The position numbers and the translations under genes were made by a program. Below are positions 8,773 to 18,880 of a stretch of 36,588 nucleotides of DNA, one piece after another. The stretch comes from Patescibacteria group bacterium (lineage in GTDB: Bacteria; Patescibacteriota; Minisyncoccia; Phycocordibacterales; Phycocordibacteraceae): positions 1 to 36,588 of the forward strand of contig JANLHF010000016.1 of NCBI GenBank assembly GCA_024653825.1. The letters are read 5' to 3'. Position 1 is the first letter of the stretch. Every line of letters begins with the position of its first letter. The notes below the pieces were generated by a model. The model was not told the DNA's origin. It made no database searches and saw only the letters and a list, made by a program, of their open reading frames with translations.

Positions 8773-8942
8773 TCCGTTTCCCGGCGTTCAGATGGCCACC
8801 AGCTCCCAGTTCTTTTTGCTTCGCAGACATAATCGTGTACTAGATATACGCCGAGAAGGAAGTAGAAAAGGGAGAGGAATACCGCGACCCCAAAGGTGAA
8901 CAGCACGGCAAACGAAAGAGCGATAATGAGTCTGAGATTCAT
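8757..8942 (-). CDS. Small membrane protein (hypothetical)
   Basis: MNLRLIIALSFAVLFTFGVAVFLSLFYFLLGVYLVHDY...; start preceded by GAGGAGGAATC (strong SD). Confidence 0.65.
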   Translation of the reverse strand: MNLRLIIALSFAVLFTFGVAVFLSLFYFLLGVYLVHDYVCEAKRTGSWWPSERRETETDAQ

Positions 8943-8991
8943 GATTCCTCCTCGCATCTACAGAACAATTCCCTCCCCAATGGTAGCAATA

Positions 8992-9019
8992 AAAAACGGC
9001 CCCTGATCGGAGGCCGTGC
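8992..9019 (-). terminator. Intrinsic terminator downstream of 9034-9531
   Basis: Minus strand CGGCCTCCGATCAGGGGCCGTTTTTTATT. Confidence 0.75.
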
Positions 9020-9033
9020 GCAAGTGCAAAAAA

Positions 9034-9531
9034 TCACATTCGCTCCCACTTGGTGTCTATGCTGTCCACCGAGATGATGCAGTTACTCCCCGAGACGAAG
9101 CGGACCGAGAATGCCCGCGTATACTCCCGCACATCATCTTCAATAAGCGAGACTCGCTTGATGACGACGACCTTCTCCTGTGGGTCCTTCGTGTCGGTGA
9201 TGCTGTAGAGAGAACAGGAACAACTCCGATTCGCTCCAGCGATTTCAGGATGTGCCGTAATCTGCTTGACCACCTCCTGCCCACGCTCCTCGTTATTGTT
9301 CCCGAAAACGGCCCACAGCGAGACATTCTCCGGAACGACCGACTTCAGAAGCGAGAGGCTGAATTCCCTGAAGCCGAGCAGGAACGTCGTTACTGCATTT
9401 TTCGGTGTATCACTGCAGACGTGCTGACGAGGTGTCTCGTCAGGGTATTCGTTACTCCCGCCGGTAAACACTGCACATCCCGCTATAAACAGCACCAGCG
9501 GTATGACAAACAACAATCTCGAACACTTCAT
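9034..9531 (-). CDS. Putative lipoprotein (hypothetical)
   Basis: MKCSRLLFVIPLVLFIAGCAVF: signal peptide with lipobox; GGGAGGAGTG SD upstream; terminator downstream. Confidence 0.75.
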   Translation of the reverse strand: MKCSRLLFVIPLVLFIAGCAVFTGGSNEYPDETPRQHVCSDTPKNAVTTFLLGFREFSLSLLKSVVPENVSLWAVFGNNNEERGQEVVKQITAHPEIAGANRSCSCSLYSITDTKDPQEKVVVIKRVSLIEDDVREYTRAFSVRFVSGSNCIISVDSIDTKWERM

Positions 9532-9702
9532 CACTCCTCCCTTCTATTCAGAAAATGAATTGCTATAGAACAATCTAGTCTCAATGTATAGCACAAAATA
9601 GAATCCGCGTCGCGGTTTTTCTTTACTTATCTCTTCCCTTCAGGTAGAGTCCGTTCCGAACAGTCCTTTTTCAACGTTGTCTACTGCCCAGGAGGTATCT
9701 CT

Positions 9703-10329
9703 ATGACCACCCCTGCAATGCGATTCATTCGCTATGCGCTCAGTATCGGCGCATTCGAATTCCCCAAGGGCGGATATGCGCTCAGGGGCAATCGGCTCTC
9801 GCCCTATTTCTTCAATGCCGGCAGATTCTGCACCGGAGAATCCATCGGCGTGCTGGCGCGCGCGTATGCCGTCGCGATAGCCAGACACTTCTATCCGGAG
9901 GTCATCTTCGGCCTGGCCTACAAGGGCATCCCCGTCGCGACGGCGCTCGCCCAGGTTCTGGGCGACACGGTCGGCTACGCCTTCAACCGTAAGGAAGCGA
10001 AGGAGCACGGCGACGGCGGAGGCCTTGTCGGCGCGCCGCTGGAGGGAAAGAAGGTCCTCCTCCTCGACGACGCGATGACGACTGGCAGCGCGCTGCGCGA
10101 AGCACGCGCTCTGGTACTCGCCGCCGGAGGAGTCCCGATTGGCTGTGCCGTCGCGATTGATCGACAGGAGATGGGTGCGAATGGGAGTCAGTCGGCGGCC
10201 ATGGAGTTTGAAGAGGACTTCACGCTTGAGGTCCGCGCCATCGCGACGATTGCCGACTTGATCTACGCGCTCAGGGGCGATCCTATGCTCGAGAAGATAC
10301 TCGAATATCGAACGCAGTACGGCGCCTAA
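9703..10329 (+). CDS. pyrE: Orotate phosphoribosyltransferase
   Basis: 208 aa; 'RLSPYFFNAGRF', 'FGLAYKGIPVATALA', PRPP motif 'VLLLDDAMTTGSAL'; SD CAGGAGGTATCTCT; terminator downstream. Confidence 0.93.
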   Translation: MTTPAMRFIRYALSIGAFEFPKGGYALRGNRLSPYFFNAGRFCTGESIGVLARAYAVAIARHFYPEVIFGLAYKGIPVATALAQVLGDTVGYAFNRKEAKEHGDGGGLVGAPLEGKKVLLLDDAMTTGSALREARALVLAAGGVPIGCAVAIDRQEMGANGSQSAAMEFEEDFTLEVRAIATIADLIYALRGDPMLEKILEYRTQYGA

Positions 10330-10348
10330 TCGGCCCACCCCTGCTCGA

Positions 10349-10377
10349 AGCCCCGCGACTTACGCGGGGCTTTTTTT
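10349..10377 (+). terminator. Intrinsic terminator of pyrE
   Basis: AGCCCCGCG acttac(g) CGGGGCT + TTTTTTT. Confidence 0.9.
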
Positions 10378-10404
10378 ATTTACTACCAAATGGGAGAAAA
10401 ATTC

Positions 10405-11550
10405 TCAGCGGACGCTCGTATACCCGCCCGCGACGCCATTTTTGGAGAGCACAATCTGCCAGAGTTGCATCTCGCGCGCTCGTGCGACACCGGCGCAGGA
10501 GAGGAGGTAATATTTCCACATTCTATAAAATCGATCGCCGTACTTTTCTTTCAGTGCAGGCTTGTCTCGCCGAAGCGAAGCGGAGGCGGACCACGCGGTG
10601 TCAAAATTCTTGAACCACGCCATCAGCGTCGTGTCATAGTCGGCGCCAAAGTTGTGCAAATCTTCGGCAATAAACAGCCCTTCAGACGCTTCCGCTATTT
10701 GTGTTAATGACGGAATCACCCCGCCCGGGAAAATATACTTCTCTATCCACGGGTCGCTGTTCCTCTGAGAAACTTTGTAACCGATAGTATGAAGAAGAAA
10801 GAGGCCGTCATCTTTGAGACAGCGTTTCGCAACTTCAAAATACGTCCGATAATTTCGCGCGCCCACATGCTCAAACATCCCGAGCGAGACGATGTGGTCG
10901 AACTGTTCGTTTACGTCGCGATAATCCTGCACGCGTATCTCTACCGGCAAGCCCGCACACCTTTCTCGCGCGAGCTCTGCCTGTTCTTTAGAAATAGTAA
11001 TGCCGACAACTGATGCTTCATATTTTTCTGCCGCATATTTCGCGAAGCTTCCCCACCCGCAGCCGATATCCAAAATACGGTCTCCCTTTTTTAATCCTAT
11101 TTTCCTACAAACGAGATCAAGCTTCTCTTCCTGCGCTTCGTCGAGCGTCTTTGCATTTCTCCAGTATCCACAGGTATAGACCATCCGTTTGTCGAGCATC
11201 GCCTCGTAGAGGTCGTTGCCGAGATCGTAATGCACTTCGCCGACCTTAAAGGCCTTCTTGCCAGACTGTTGATTAAAAAGAAATGCTTTCGCGACCGTGA
11301 GAATAGACGCAAGATTTACCGCGATTGCTTTGTCCAGCTTGGCCCGAAGCACTGTGTTAAAAAAGACATCGAGCTCATTCGCATCCCACCAGCCGTCCAT
11401 ATACGCTTCGCCGAGGCCAAGTGTGCCATACCGAATGACGCGGTTAAAGAACCGTTTGTCGTGAACCTGAATATCCTGCGGACGATTCCCACCGATTTCT
11501 ACGTCGGCTTTCTTCAACATTTCTTCTACAAATGTTCGTGCAGACGCCAT
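10405..11550 (-). CDS. cfa: Cyclopropane-fatty-acyl-phospholipid synthase
   Basis: 381 aa; 'RVIRYGTLGLGEAYMDGWWD', 'HYDLGNDLYEAMLDKRMVYTCGYW', SAM motif 'ILDIGCGWGSFAKYAAE', 'EKYIFPGGVIPSL'. Confidence 0.96.
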   Translation of the reverse strand: MASARTFVEEMLKKADVEIGGNRPQDIQVHDKRFFNRVIRYGTLGLGEAYMDGWWDANELDVFFNTVLRAKLDKAIAVNLASILTVAKAFLFNQQSGKKAFKVGEVHYDLGNDLYEAMLDKRMVYTCGYWRNAKTLDEAQEEKLDLVCRKIGLKKGDRILDIGCGWGSFAKYAAEKYEASVVGITISKEQAELARERCAGLPVEIRVQDYRDVNEQFDHIVSLGMFEHVGARNYRTYFEVAKRCLKDDGLFLLHTIGYKVSQRNSDPWIEKYIFPGGVIPSLTQIAEASEGLFIAEDLHNFGADYDTTLMAWFKNFDTAWSASASLRRDKPALKEKYGDRFYRMWKYYLLSCAGVARAREMQLWQIVLSKNGVAGGYTSVR

Positions 11551-11569
11551 ACGCGGATACTATACCAGA

Positions 11570-13375
11570 TTAGCGACGGGCCTTCGCGCGGTCGTTCTCG
11601 GTGAGATATTGCTTACGCAGACGCACAGACTTCGGCGTAATTTCCAAATATTCATCCTCTCCCATAATCTCCATACCGCGCTCGATAGTAAGGTCAAATA
11701 TTGGTACGAGCGTAAGCGCCTCGTCCATACCCGAAGAACGCACGTTTGATTGGTTCTTCCCCTTCGTCGGGTTCGCCATCATTTCTTCGCCCTTCGCGGT
11801 GTTGCCGATGACCATGCCCTCATACACTTCTGTCGCCGGTTTGATATAGAGCTGTCCGCGATCCTGTAGATACCAGAGTGCATAGCCTAGACTCTTCCCG
11901 CTCGCCATCGAGATCATCGAGCCCACCTGACGCTTCTTAATCTCACCTGCATATGGCTTGAAGCCGACGAAGTGCGACGAGAGGATCCCTTCGCCCTTCG
12001 TATCAATGATGAACATATTTTTGTATCCCAGAAGCCCCCGAGTCGGACCAACCAGGGTGAGGCGCACGATATTGCCGTGCTGGGTCATATTCTGGAGCAC
12101 GAACGCACGCTGGCCCAATTTTTCAATAATGGGACCTTGAAATTCTGATGGCGTGTCAATAACGACTTCTTCAAACGGTTCGAGCTTCACGCCATTTTCC
12201 TCGTGGGTGATAACATGCGGCTGAGAAACTTGAAGTTCGTATCCTTCACGGCGCATATTTTCGAGAAGAACGGCGATGTGGAGTTCTCCACGACCGGACA
12301 CGAGAAAAGATTCCGCGCTACCAAAATCAACTTTCAGCCCAACGTTCACTTCAAGCTCTTTTTCAAGACGGTCGCGGAGCTGACGGCTCGTGACGTACTT
12401 TCCTTCTTTCCCGGCAAAGGGAGAGTTATTGACGACGAAGTTGAGCGCGATAGTCGGCTCGTCCACGGCGATAGCCGGAAGCGGCGTCGCTGATTCGTTC
12501 GTTGTCACTGTCTCGCCGATGTAGATGTCCGGCAAGCCGGCGACAAGCGCAATGTCTCCTGCGCTCGCCTCTGCCGCTTCCACACGTTCAAGTCCTTTGA
12601 AGGTAAATATTTTAGTCGTACGGCCGGTACGCGTCATGCCGTCTGGTTTCTTGATGAGTACCTGCTGATTCGGACGGATAGTACCCTCATAGATACGACC
12701 GACCGCAAGACGTCCCATGAAGTTGTCATACGCGAGATTGAACGGTTGGAGCATCAGCGGCGCATCGGCAGAAGCATCCACGTTTGCCGCGGGGACTTTC
12801 TCCAGAATCAAATCGAGGAGTGGAGTGAGATCTTTATTGGCTTCTGCACCGCCCATCACCAGATCGTTCGACGTCATCGACGCTCTTCCATCGCGGCCGA
12901 TCGCATACACGACTGGGAAATCGCACTGCTCATCAGTAGCGCCAAGCTCCATAAAAAGTTCCAGCACCTGATCGTGCGAACGCGCGGGGTCGGCGGCCGG
13001 CTTGTCTATTTTATTCAAGACAACAATTGGCTTGAGCCCGAGTTCCAAGGACTTCTTCAACACGAAGCGCGTTTGTGGCATCGGACCCTCCTGCGCATCC
13101 ACGACGAGAAGAACAGAATCTATAGAACGGAGCACGCGCTCCACTTCACTACCGAAGTCGGCGTGCCCGGGCGTGTCTACGATATTTATTTTCGTACCTT
13201 TGTATTCAACCGCCGCGTTCTTGGCGTAAATGGTAATGCCGCGCTCTTTCTCAAGCGCGTTCGTGTCCATCGTCGTGCCCTCCGGCGATGCTCCCGTCTG
13301 CTTCAGGATGGCGTCAGTCAGCGCCGTCTTCCCGTGGTCGACGTGAGCGATGATGGCGATGTTGCGAATTTCCAT
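11570..13375 (-). CDS. typA: Translational GTPase TypA/BipA
   Basis: 601 aa; '[20 protein letters not shown]', 'ERGITI', 'DTPGHADFG', 'NKIDKP', '[28 protein letters not shown]'. Confidence 0.98.
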   Translation of the reverse strand: MEIRNIAIIAHVDHGKTALTDAILKQTGASPEGTTMDTNALEKERGITIYAKNAAVEYKGTKINIVDTPGHADFGSEVERVLRSIDSVLLVVDAQEGPMPQTRFVLKKSLELGLKPIVVLNKIDKPAADPARSHDQVLELFMELGATDEQCDFPVVYAIGRDGRASMTSNDLVMGGAEANKDLTPLLDLILEKVPAANVDASADAPLMLQPFNLAYDNFMGRLAVGRIYEGTIRPNQQVLIKKPDGMTRTGRTTKIFTFKGLERVEAAEASAGDIALVAGLPDIYIGETVTTNESATPLPAIAVDEPTIALNFVVNNSPFAGKEGKYVTSRQLRDRLEKELEVNVGLKVDFGSAESFLVSGRGELHIAVLLENMRREGYELQVSQPHVITHEENGVKLEPFEEVVIDTPSEFQGPIIEKLGQRAFVLQNMTQHGNIVRLTLVGPTRGLLGYKNMFIIDTKGEGILSSHFVGFKPYAGEIKKRQVGSMISMASGKSLGYALWYLQDRGQLYIKPATEVYEGMVIGNTAKGEEMMANPTKGKNQSNVRSSGMDEALTLVPIFDLTIERGMEIMGEDEYLEITPKSVRLRKQYLTENDRAKARR

Positions 13376-13498
13376 AAGTAAGCTTTCTCCCTACGCTCGC
13401 TCACAAATAATAATCAGAATTTTCATTTGTTCGCTTCGCTTGGTAGTAAAAATAAATGGCCACGAGGCCGATGCGTTCAATATACAATAAAGAGATTT

Positions 13499-14884
13499 TT
13501 ATGCAAGGAACACCACGATCGCGGCGAGGCCAGAGATGGACATAATGGCGATAGTGAACCAGCCCATAAGGGAAAAGAACGGTCGATTCGCGTATTCACC
13601 CATGAGATGTTTATTGCTTGAGATACGGACAACAAAGAAGAGAACAATCGGTGCGATGACGCCGTTCGCGATGGCGGCATAAATAAGGCCCTTGATGGGA
13701 TCAAGATGGAAGAAGTTCGCCACGATGCCGAGCAACATTGAGACGATGATGACGCCGTAGAAGGCGTAGGCCTGCTTCAGCTTATAGTGCAGGCCGTGCT
13801 TCCATCCGAAGCTCTCGCTAATCGCATACGCGCTTGAGCCCGCCAAGACTGGCACGGCGAGGAGCCCGGTACCGACGATGCCGAGCGCGAAGAGAAGGAA
13901 GGCGAACTCGCCGAAGGGTCTGAGTGCGAGAGCGGCTTGATCGGCGGTGACAATGTTGGTGATGCCGTTCGCATACAGCGTGCCCGCGCATGCGGCAAAG
14001 ATGAAGAAACTGATGAGATTGGAGAAGAGCATCCCACTCCAAACGTCCGTGCGCATACGACGTATGGTTTTTTTACTGACCTGCCCCCGTCGCTCTTCGA
14101 TGGTTATCTCTCCCTTCAGTATGCGATCTTCTACCTCCTGTGATGTCTGCCAGAAGAAGAGGTACGGGGAGATGGTGGTACCGAGCACAGCGCAGATGAG
14201 CAATATTTGGTCTTTAGAAAAAGACATCGAGGGGACGAGCGTATGGCGGATCACCTCCCCCCAATCAAGTCCGACAGAAAACGCAACGACGACATAGGAG
14301 AGTAGGGCGAGTGCGAGATATTTCAGATATTTCGCATAGCGCGCATAGGTTGTGAATATTTGAAGCATCAGGCTGATGAGCGCGAAGACGATGACCAGTA
14401 GTTCCAATCCGAAATCAGGAAGAATGAGGCGCGTACCCGCCGCCATCGCGCCAAGGTCGGCGGCGATATTGAGCACATTCGCGAGAAAGAGAAGCGCCGT
14501 TACCGTATAGAGCGCACCGAGAGGATACTGGCGTCGAATATTTGCCGCGAGCCCTTGCCCGCTCACGATACCAATACGCGCGCACATCTCCTGTACCACC
14601 GCCATAAAGGGATAGGTGAAAAGTGCGGTCCAGATGAGCTGGAGACCGTATTGTGCTCCCGCTTGCGAGTAGGTTGCGATACCGGAAGGGTCGTCATCAG
14701 CTGCACCGGTCGTGAGCCCCGGACCGAGCGTATCCCAATATTCTTCGGCAAGCTTGAAGGGGCGTTTCTTAATAATCGCTTTCTCCTCTTTCCTCACAAA
14801 TTCGATACCCTCTTCTAGGATTTCTGCAGGCACTTCAAAAGCCCTCTCCATTTCGTGTTGAAGATTTTTCTTCTCTTCTGTCAT
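13499..14884 (-). CDS. Nramp-family (SLC11-like) divalent cation transporter with variant metal-site motifs
   Basis: About 11 hydrophobic segments; TM1 'GAADDDPSGIATYSQAGAQYG', TM6 'LGTTISPYLFFWQTSQEVE' align with Nramp DPGN and GATVMPHN regions. Confidence 0.88.
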   Translation of the reverse strand: MTEEKKNLQHEMERAFEVPAEILEEGIEFVRKEEKAIIKKRPFKLAEEYWDTLGPGLTTGAADDDPSGIATYSQAGAQYGLQLIWTALFTYPFMAVVQEMCARIGIVSGQGLAANIRRQYPLGALYTVTALLFLANVLNIAADLGAMAAGTRLILPDFGLELLVIVFALISLMLQIFTTYARYAKYLKYLALALLSYVVVAFSVGLDWGEVIRHTLVPSMSFSKDQILLICAVLGTTISPYLFFWQTSQEVEDRILKGEITIEERRGQVSKKTIRRMRTDVWSGMLFSNLISFFIFAACAGTLYANGITNIVTADQAALALRPFGEFAFLLFALGIVGTGLLAVPVLAGSSAYAISESFGWKHGLHYKLKQAYAFYGVIIVSMLLGIVANFFHLDPIKGLIYAAIANGVIAPIVLFFVVRISSNKHLMGEYANRPFFSLMGWFTIAIMSISGLAAIVVFLA

Positions 14885-14934
14885 AGTGTCTCCACTATAC
14901 CTGTACAACTACGAACTGCACACCTAATCCCCAC

Positions 14935-16395
14935 TCAGGTGTCTAGATCGAGTGTCTCGTCGATGCGAATCTGGGAGACGAATTCGGGCACGTGCGAGAC
15001 GAGTATCATCGCCCCTGCGTATGCATCCAGCGCCGAAGCTATGACTGGTAGATGACGGAAATTGATGTGGTTCGTCGGCTCGTCGAGGATAAGGAGCCCG
15101 GGGCGTTCGAGAACGAGCGAGGCGAAGGCGACCAAGCCCTTCTGCCCTTCAGAAAGATTCCCAATCTTCGTCTGCATCACGTCATTCGTGAGTAAGAATC
15201 CGGCGGCCGTCGCACGTAATCTTTCTTCATCCGGTTGTCCCATTGCTTTCTCAAGCGCCTTGTAGACCGTCTGATCGAAGTCGAGCGTGGAAAAATCTTG
15301 ACGGTAATAGCCAATCTTTGTCCCAGCCGTGATCGCCACCCCTTCAGGCGTTCCGAGCGCGATCCTCTCGAGCAGAGTGCTCTTACCGATTCCGTTCGGA
15401 CCTTTCAAGAGAAGGTGCTGATTCTTACGAAGAGCAATGTTCGCCTTCTTCTTCACCGGCTTCTTGCTCTTATGTATCGTATAGGAAGTGAGCGTGAGTA
15501 TCGTGCCGCTTAAGTGTTCCTGCACAGGAATCGTGAAGGGTCGGATGGTCTTATCTTCTTTACGCACATCCACCTTCGCTTCCTCCATCTCTTCAACCTC
15601 AGTGCGCATCTTCTTGGCGACAAGACGCATCTTCCCTCCCTTTTGGGCGAAGAAGTTTGCCTTATCCTTATTCTCCTGAATTTTTTTCTCGAGCTGCGCA
15701 TTCTTCTTATTCTCGCGGTCGATACGCACCGAGATGTCGCGAAGCACGTCGTGATAGTTCCCCGGATACTGCTCGATCTTCCGTGTGAAGACGTCGAGAT
15801 AGAGGACGCCCGTAGTAAAAGCATTCAAGAATTCAGCGTCGTGCGAGATAACGACGCAGGTGCCCGAATATTCAACAAGAAATTTCGTTAAGTGTTCGAT
15901 GCCTGCAGTGTCGAGATTATTCGTCGGTTCATCAAGAAGCAGGAGATCGGGCTTCTGGATAAGCGCCGAGGCGAGGAGGAGGCGCGCCTGCTGACCGCCC
16001 GAGAAGCTTTTCATCACGCGATCATGCAATTTTTCATGACCCTTAAGATTCACCACCTCGAGCACGGCATCGATGCGCGGGTCGATGTCGTAGACGGGCG
16101 CGGCGAAGCATCTGAGAAAGAATTCGCGGACGGTGAGGGTTAGTTGGTCGCGCGGTATCACCTGCGGCGCGGTCGCTACCAGCATCCCGCGACTGACGTG
16201 TATCTCGCCGCTCTCTGGCTTAAGCTCTCCCGTCATCAGCGCGAAGAGGGTGGACTTCCCCGAGCCGTTCTGTCCCATCACGGCTATCTTCATTCCGCTC
16301 CGAATAGGAAAATCTACCTCGTCGAGGATCGGTTTATTGTGCCCATATTCAAACGACACTTTTTCAAAGCGTATGACGCTCTCTCCTCTAGACAT
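14935..16395 (-). CDS. ABC-F family ATP-binding protein
   Basis: Two Walker A motifs ('GQNGSGKSTLFAL', 'GPNGIGKSTLLER'), two ABC signatures ('SFSGGQQARLLLA', 'NLSEGQKGLVAFA'), 'LLLDEPTNNLD' and 'LILDEPTNHI'; no TM. Confidence 0.95.
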   Translation of the reverse strand: MSRGESVIRFEKVSFEYGHNKPILDEVDFPIRSGMKIAVMGQNGSGKSTLFALMTGELKPESGEIHVSRGMLVATAPQVIPRDQLTLTVREFFLRCFAAPVYDIDPRIDAVLEVVNLKGHEKLHDRVMKSFSGGQQARLLLASALIQKPDLLLLDEPTNNLDTAGIEHLTKFLVEYSGTCVVISHDAEFLNAFTTGVLYLDVFTRKIEQYPGNYHDVLRDISVRIDRENKKNAQLEKKIQENKDKANFFAQKGGKMRLVAKKMRTEVEEMEEAKVDVRKEDKTIRPFTIPVQEHLSGTILTLTSYTIHKSKKPVKKKANIALRKNQHLLLKGPNGIGKSTLLERIALGTPEGVAITAGTKIGYYRQDFSTLDFDQTVYKALEKAMGQPDEERLRATAAGFLLTNDVMQTKIGNLSEGQKGLVAFASLVLERPGLLILDEPTNHINFRHLPVIASALDAYAGAMILVSHVPEFVSQIRIDETLDLDT

Positions 16396-16433
16396 CAAAC
16401 CACCATACTCCATTTCGCATTAAAATGGAAAAA

Positions 16434-17108
16434 TTACCAAGGAAGTTTCTCGTTTTTGAACCAGAAGAATCCGGTCTCTGGAGACGTGAGCGTAAATTTA
16501 TAAATAGCCCCAACAGCCTCTTCAGGCGTGATATCTGCTTCATCGCCGCCCATAGCCGTCTTCACCCAGCCCGGATGTACAGAAGAGACGATGAGTCCAT
16601 CTTTTTTAAGTCGTTGCGCGAGGGTGCGCATATACATATTGAGAGCCGCTTTCGAGATTTTGTACGCGGGATAATGATTCGGCCAGTGACTCTCGAGATG
16701 GCCAGTTTGCTCGAGCGAACCGGCGGTCGAAGAGATAAAAATAATGTGTCCGTGCGGCGCCATACCAGCAATTAGATGTTCGGTAAAATCCGCCGTGCCT
16801 ATGAGGTTGACCTCAAGCGTAGCGCGAAGCCTCTCTGGAATCAGAGTAGTTTCATCTTCATCAAGCAGCACTCCGGCATTATTTATGAGAATATTTATTT
16901 TTTTACCAAGGCCATGTATTGCCTCTACACACTCCTTGGTGCTTTTCGTAGATGAAAGATTAAGCTTGCAGACAAAAAGATTTTCACGCGCAAAATCTGC
17001 AGTACCTGTCGTGGTTGTTCCAATCACAAAAAATCCTTTCTCGAGAAAGGTCTGTGCGAGCGCCTTTCCGATACCGCGCCCGACTCCGGTAATAAGTACT
17101 GTTTGCAT
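16434..17108 (-). CDS. SDR family NAD(P)-dependent oxidoreductase
   Basis: 'VLITGVGRGIGKALAQTF', 'NILINNAGVL', 'HYPAYKISKAAL' (YxxxK). Confidence 0.93.
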   Translation of the reverse strand: MQTVLITGVGRGIGKALAQTFLEKGFFVIGTTTTGTADFARENLFVCKLNLSSTKSTKECVEAIHGLGKKINILINNAGVLLDEDETTLIPERLRATLEVNLIGTADFTEHLIAGMAPHGHIIFISSTAGSLEQTGHLESHWPNHYPAYKISKAALNMYMRTLAQRLKKDGLIVSSVHPGWVKTAMGGDEADITPEEAVGAIYKFTLTSPETGFFWFKNEKLPW

Positions 17109-17140
17109 TATGTAGAGTATATACCTAGTATAGTTCCAAC

Positions 17141-17863
17141 ATGCTAAAACCTGTCGCAAAGCCCGCTGATGAATACCCGATGCGTATCAATAAATACCTC
17201 GCGCACGAGGGGATTTCAACGCGCCGAGGCGCCGACGAACTTATCGCTCGCGGGAAGGTGCTCATTAACGGTCGCGTCGCTACCCTCGGCGAGAAGGTCA
17301 ATAAAGGAGATAAAGTCGAGCTCCGCGGAAAGGACGCTTCAAAAAAGTATCTCTATTATGCTTACAACAAGCCGGTCGGCGTCATCACCCACTCTCCCCA
17401 GCTGGGAGAGAAAGACATTAAGGGAAGTGTCCCGATGGACGTCTTCCCTATCGGCCGATTGGACAAAGAATCGAGCGGACTCATCATTCTCACCAACGAC
17501 GGTCGCGTCACCGATCGTCTGCTTAATCCGGAATACGATCATGATAAGGAGTATCGCGTGCGTGTGAACGAGACGCTCCGCGAGGCTTTTAAGAAGACGA
17601 TGGAAGGAGGCGTCGATATCGAGGGATACCTCACGGCGCCCTGCGTCGTGCGTAAGACGGGGCCGAAGAGTTTTAACATCACGCTAACCGAGGGCAAGAA
17701 ACATCAGATACGTCGCATGGTCGCGGCGCTTCACAACACCGTCATCGAACTCGAGCGCACACGCATATTGAATATTCGACTTGAAGACTTGAAGCCGGGC
17801 GCCTGGCGCCCCATAGAAGGAGAAGAACTAAAAGACTTTCTCACGAAAATCGGAATGAAATAA
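17141..17863 (+). CDS. RsuA/RluB-family rRNA pseudouridine synthase
   Basis: S4 domain 'MRINKYLAHEGISTRRGADELIARGKVLINGRVA', catalytic 'FPIGRLDKESSGLIILTNDG', 'EGKKHQIRRM'. Confidence 0.95.
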   Translation: MLKPVAKPADEYPMRINKYLAHEGISTRRGADELIARGKVLINGRVATLGEKVNKGDKVELRGKDASKKYLYYAYNKPVGVITHSPQLGEKDIKGSVPMDVFPIGRLDKESSGLIILTNDGRVTDRLLNPEYDHDKEYRVRVNETLREAFKKTMEGGVDIEGYLTAPCVVRKTGPKSFNITLTEGKKHQIRRMVAALHNTVIELERTRILNIRLEDLKPGAWRPIEGEELKDFLTKIGMK

Positions 17864-17923
17864 AATTGACTTCCTCATCCCCTTCGGGCTTAATGAGGCC
17901 AGATTAACACAGGAGTTCTTACT

Positions 17924-18739
17924 ATGACATTACCGATAGATCTGGTACTTGTGCGCCACGGGCAGTCCGAAGGGAATAAAGCGAAGCGCCTTTCAGAAGC
18001 GGGCGACGACAGCGCATACACGGACGATTTCCTCATCAGACATTCCGCCGGTTTCCGCTTGACCGACAAAGGGCGCGAGCAAGCGCTTCAAACAGGCAAA
18101 TTTCTGCGGAAGGACTGGTTCGGAAATTACACCGGATTCAACCGCTACATCACTTCGGAGTATCTCCGGGCAATGGAAACAGCCGGGCATCTACAGTTGC
18201 CGGGCGCTGAATGGTACTGCGAACCGTATCTGACCGAGCGCGACTGGGGTGAGCTCGATATCTACCCCGAAAATGAACGACAAGAAAGATTCGGTGCGGA
18301 ATTACAACGCCGAGAAATCGAACCGTTCTTCTGGAGACCCCCGAACGGAGAATCGTTCTTGGGACTGTGCCGACGCGTCGATCGCGTCCTGGATACTCTC
18401 CATCGCGAATGCAGTGACAAACACGTGCTTATCGTCTGTCACGGCGAAGTAATGCGCGCATTCCAGGTACGGATTGAGCGCATATCACAGGTACGATTCA
18501 AAGAGTTGATGCTCTCGAGAAAAAGCGAAGATCGCATCTATAACTGCCAGGTCGTGCATTACACACGAGCCAATCCAGCTGACGGCGCGCTCTCTCCGTA
18601 TGCGGGATGGGTGAAGTGGACTCGGCCGACTGATACACCCGTCACGACGTCGGGCTGGCAGAAGATCATACGGCCTCCGCACTATTCGAACGAAAAACTA
18701 CTGGAAGTCGTCAGTCGCACACCTGCAATGATCAGGTAA
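17924..18739 (+). CDS. Histidine phosphatase (phosphoglycerate-mutase-like) family protein
   Basis: 'DLVLVRHGQSEGN', 'LTDKGREQALQTGKFL', 'HVLIVCHGEVMRAFQ'; SD acaGGAGttcttact. Confidence 0.92.
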   Translation: MTLPIDLVLVRHGQSEGNKAKRLSEAGDDSAYTDDFLIRHSAGFRLTDKGREQALQTGKFLRKDWFGNYTGFNRYITSEYLRAMETAGHLQLPGAEWYCEPYLTERDWGELDIYPENERQERFGAELQRREIEPFFWRPPNGESFLGLCRRVDRVLDTLHRECSDKHVLIVCHGEVMRAFQVRIERISQVRFKELMLSRKSEDRIYNCQVVHYTRANPADGALSPYAGWVKWTRPTDTPVTTSGWQKIIRPPHYSNEKLLEVVSRTPAMIR

Positions 18740-18752
18740 AGAAGTCTGTCAC

Positions 18753-18778
18753 CCCGGCGCATCCTGCGCCGGGTTTTA
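18753..18778 (+). terminator. Intrinsic terminator
   Basis: CCCGGCGCA tcc TGCGCCGGG TTTTATTTT. Confidence 0.9.
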
Positions 18779-18880
18779 TTTTGTTTGCATTTTTTGAGTT
18801 TTATTGCTAGATTTCTGGGCGAAGGTTCTTTCTCAACACAGTCAACAACGGCGCCTTAATCGGCGCGAATGGAGGAAATG

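Noticed and set aside
9640-10338. 232-aa minus-strand ORF
   Set aside because: Antisense to pyrE, which has clear motifs, SD and terminator.
12746-13381. 211-aa plus-strand ORF
   Set aside because: Antisense to typA; no family resemblance.
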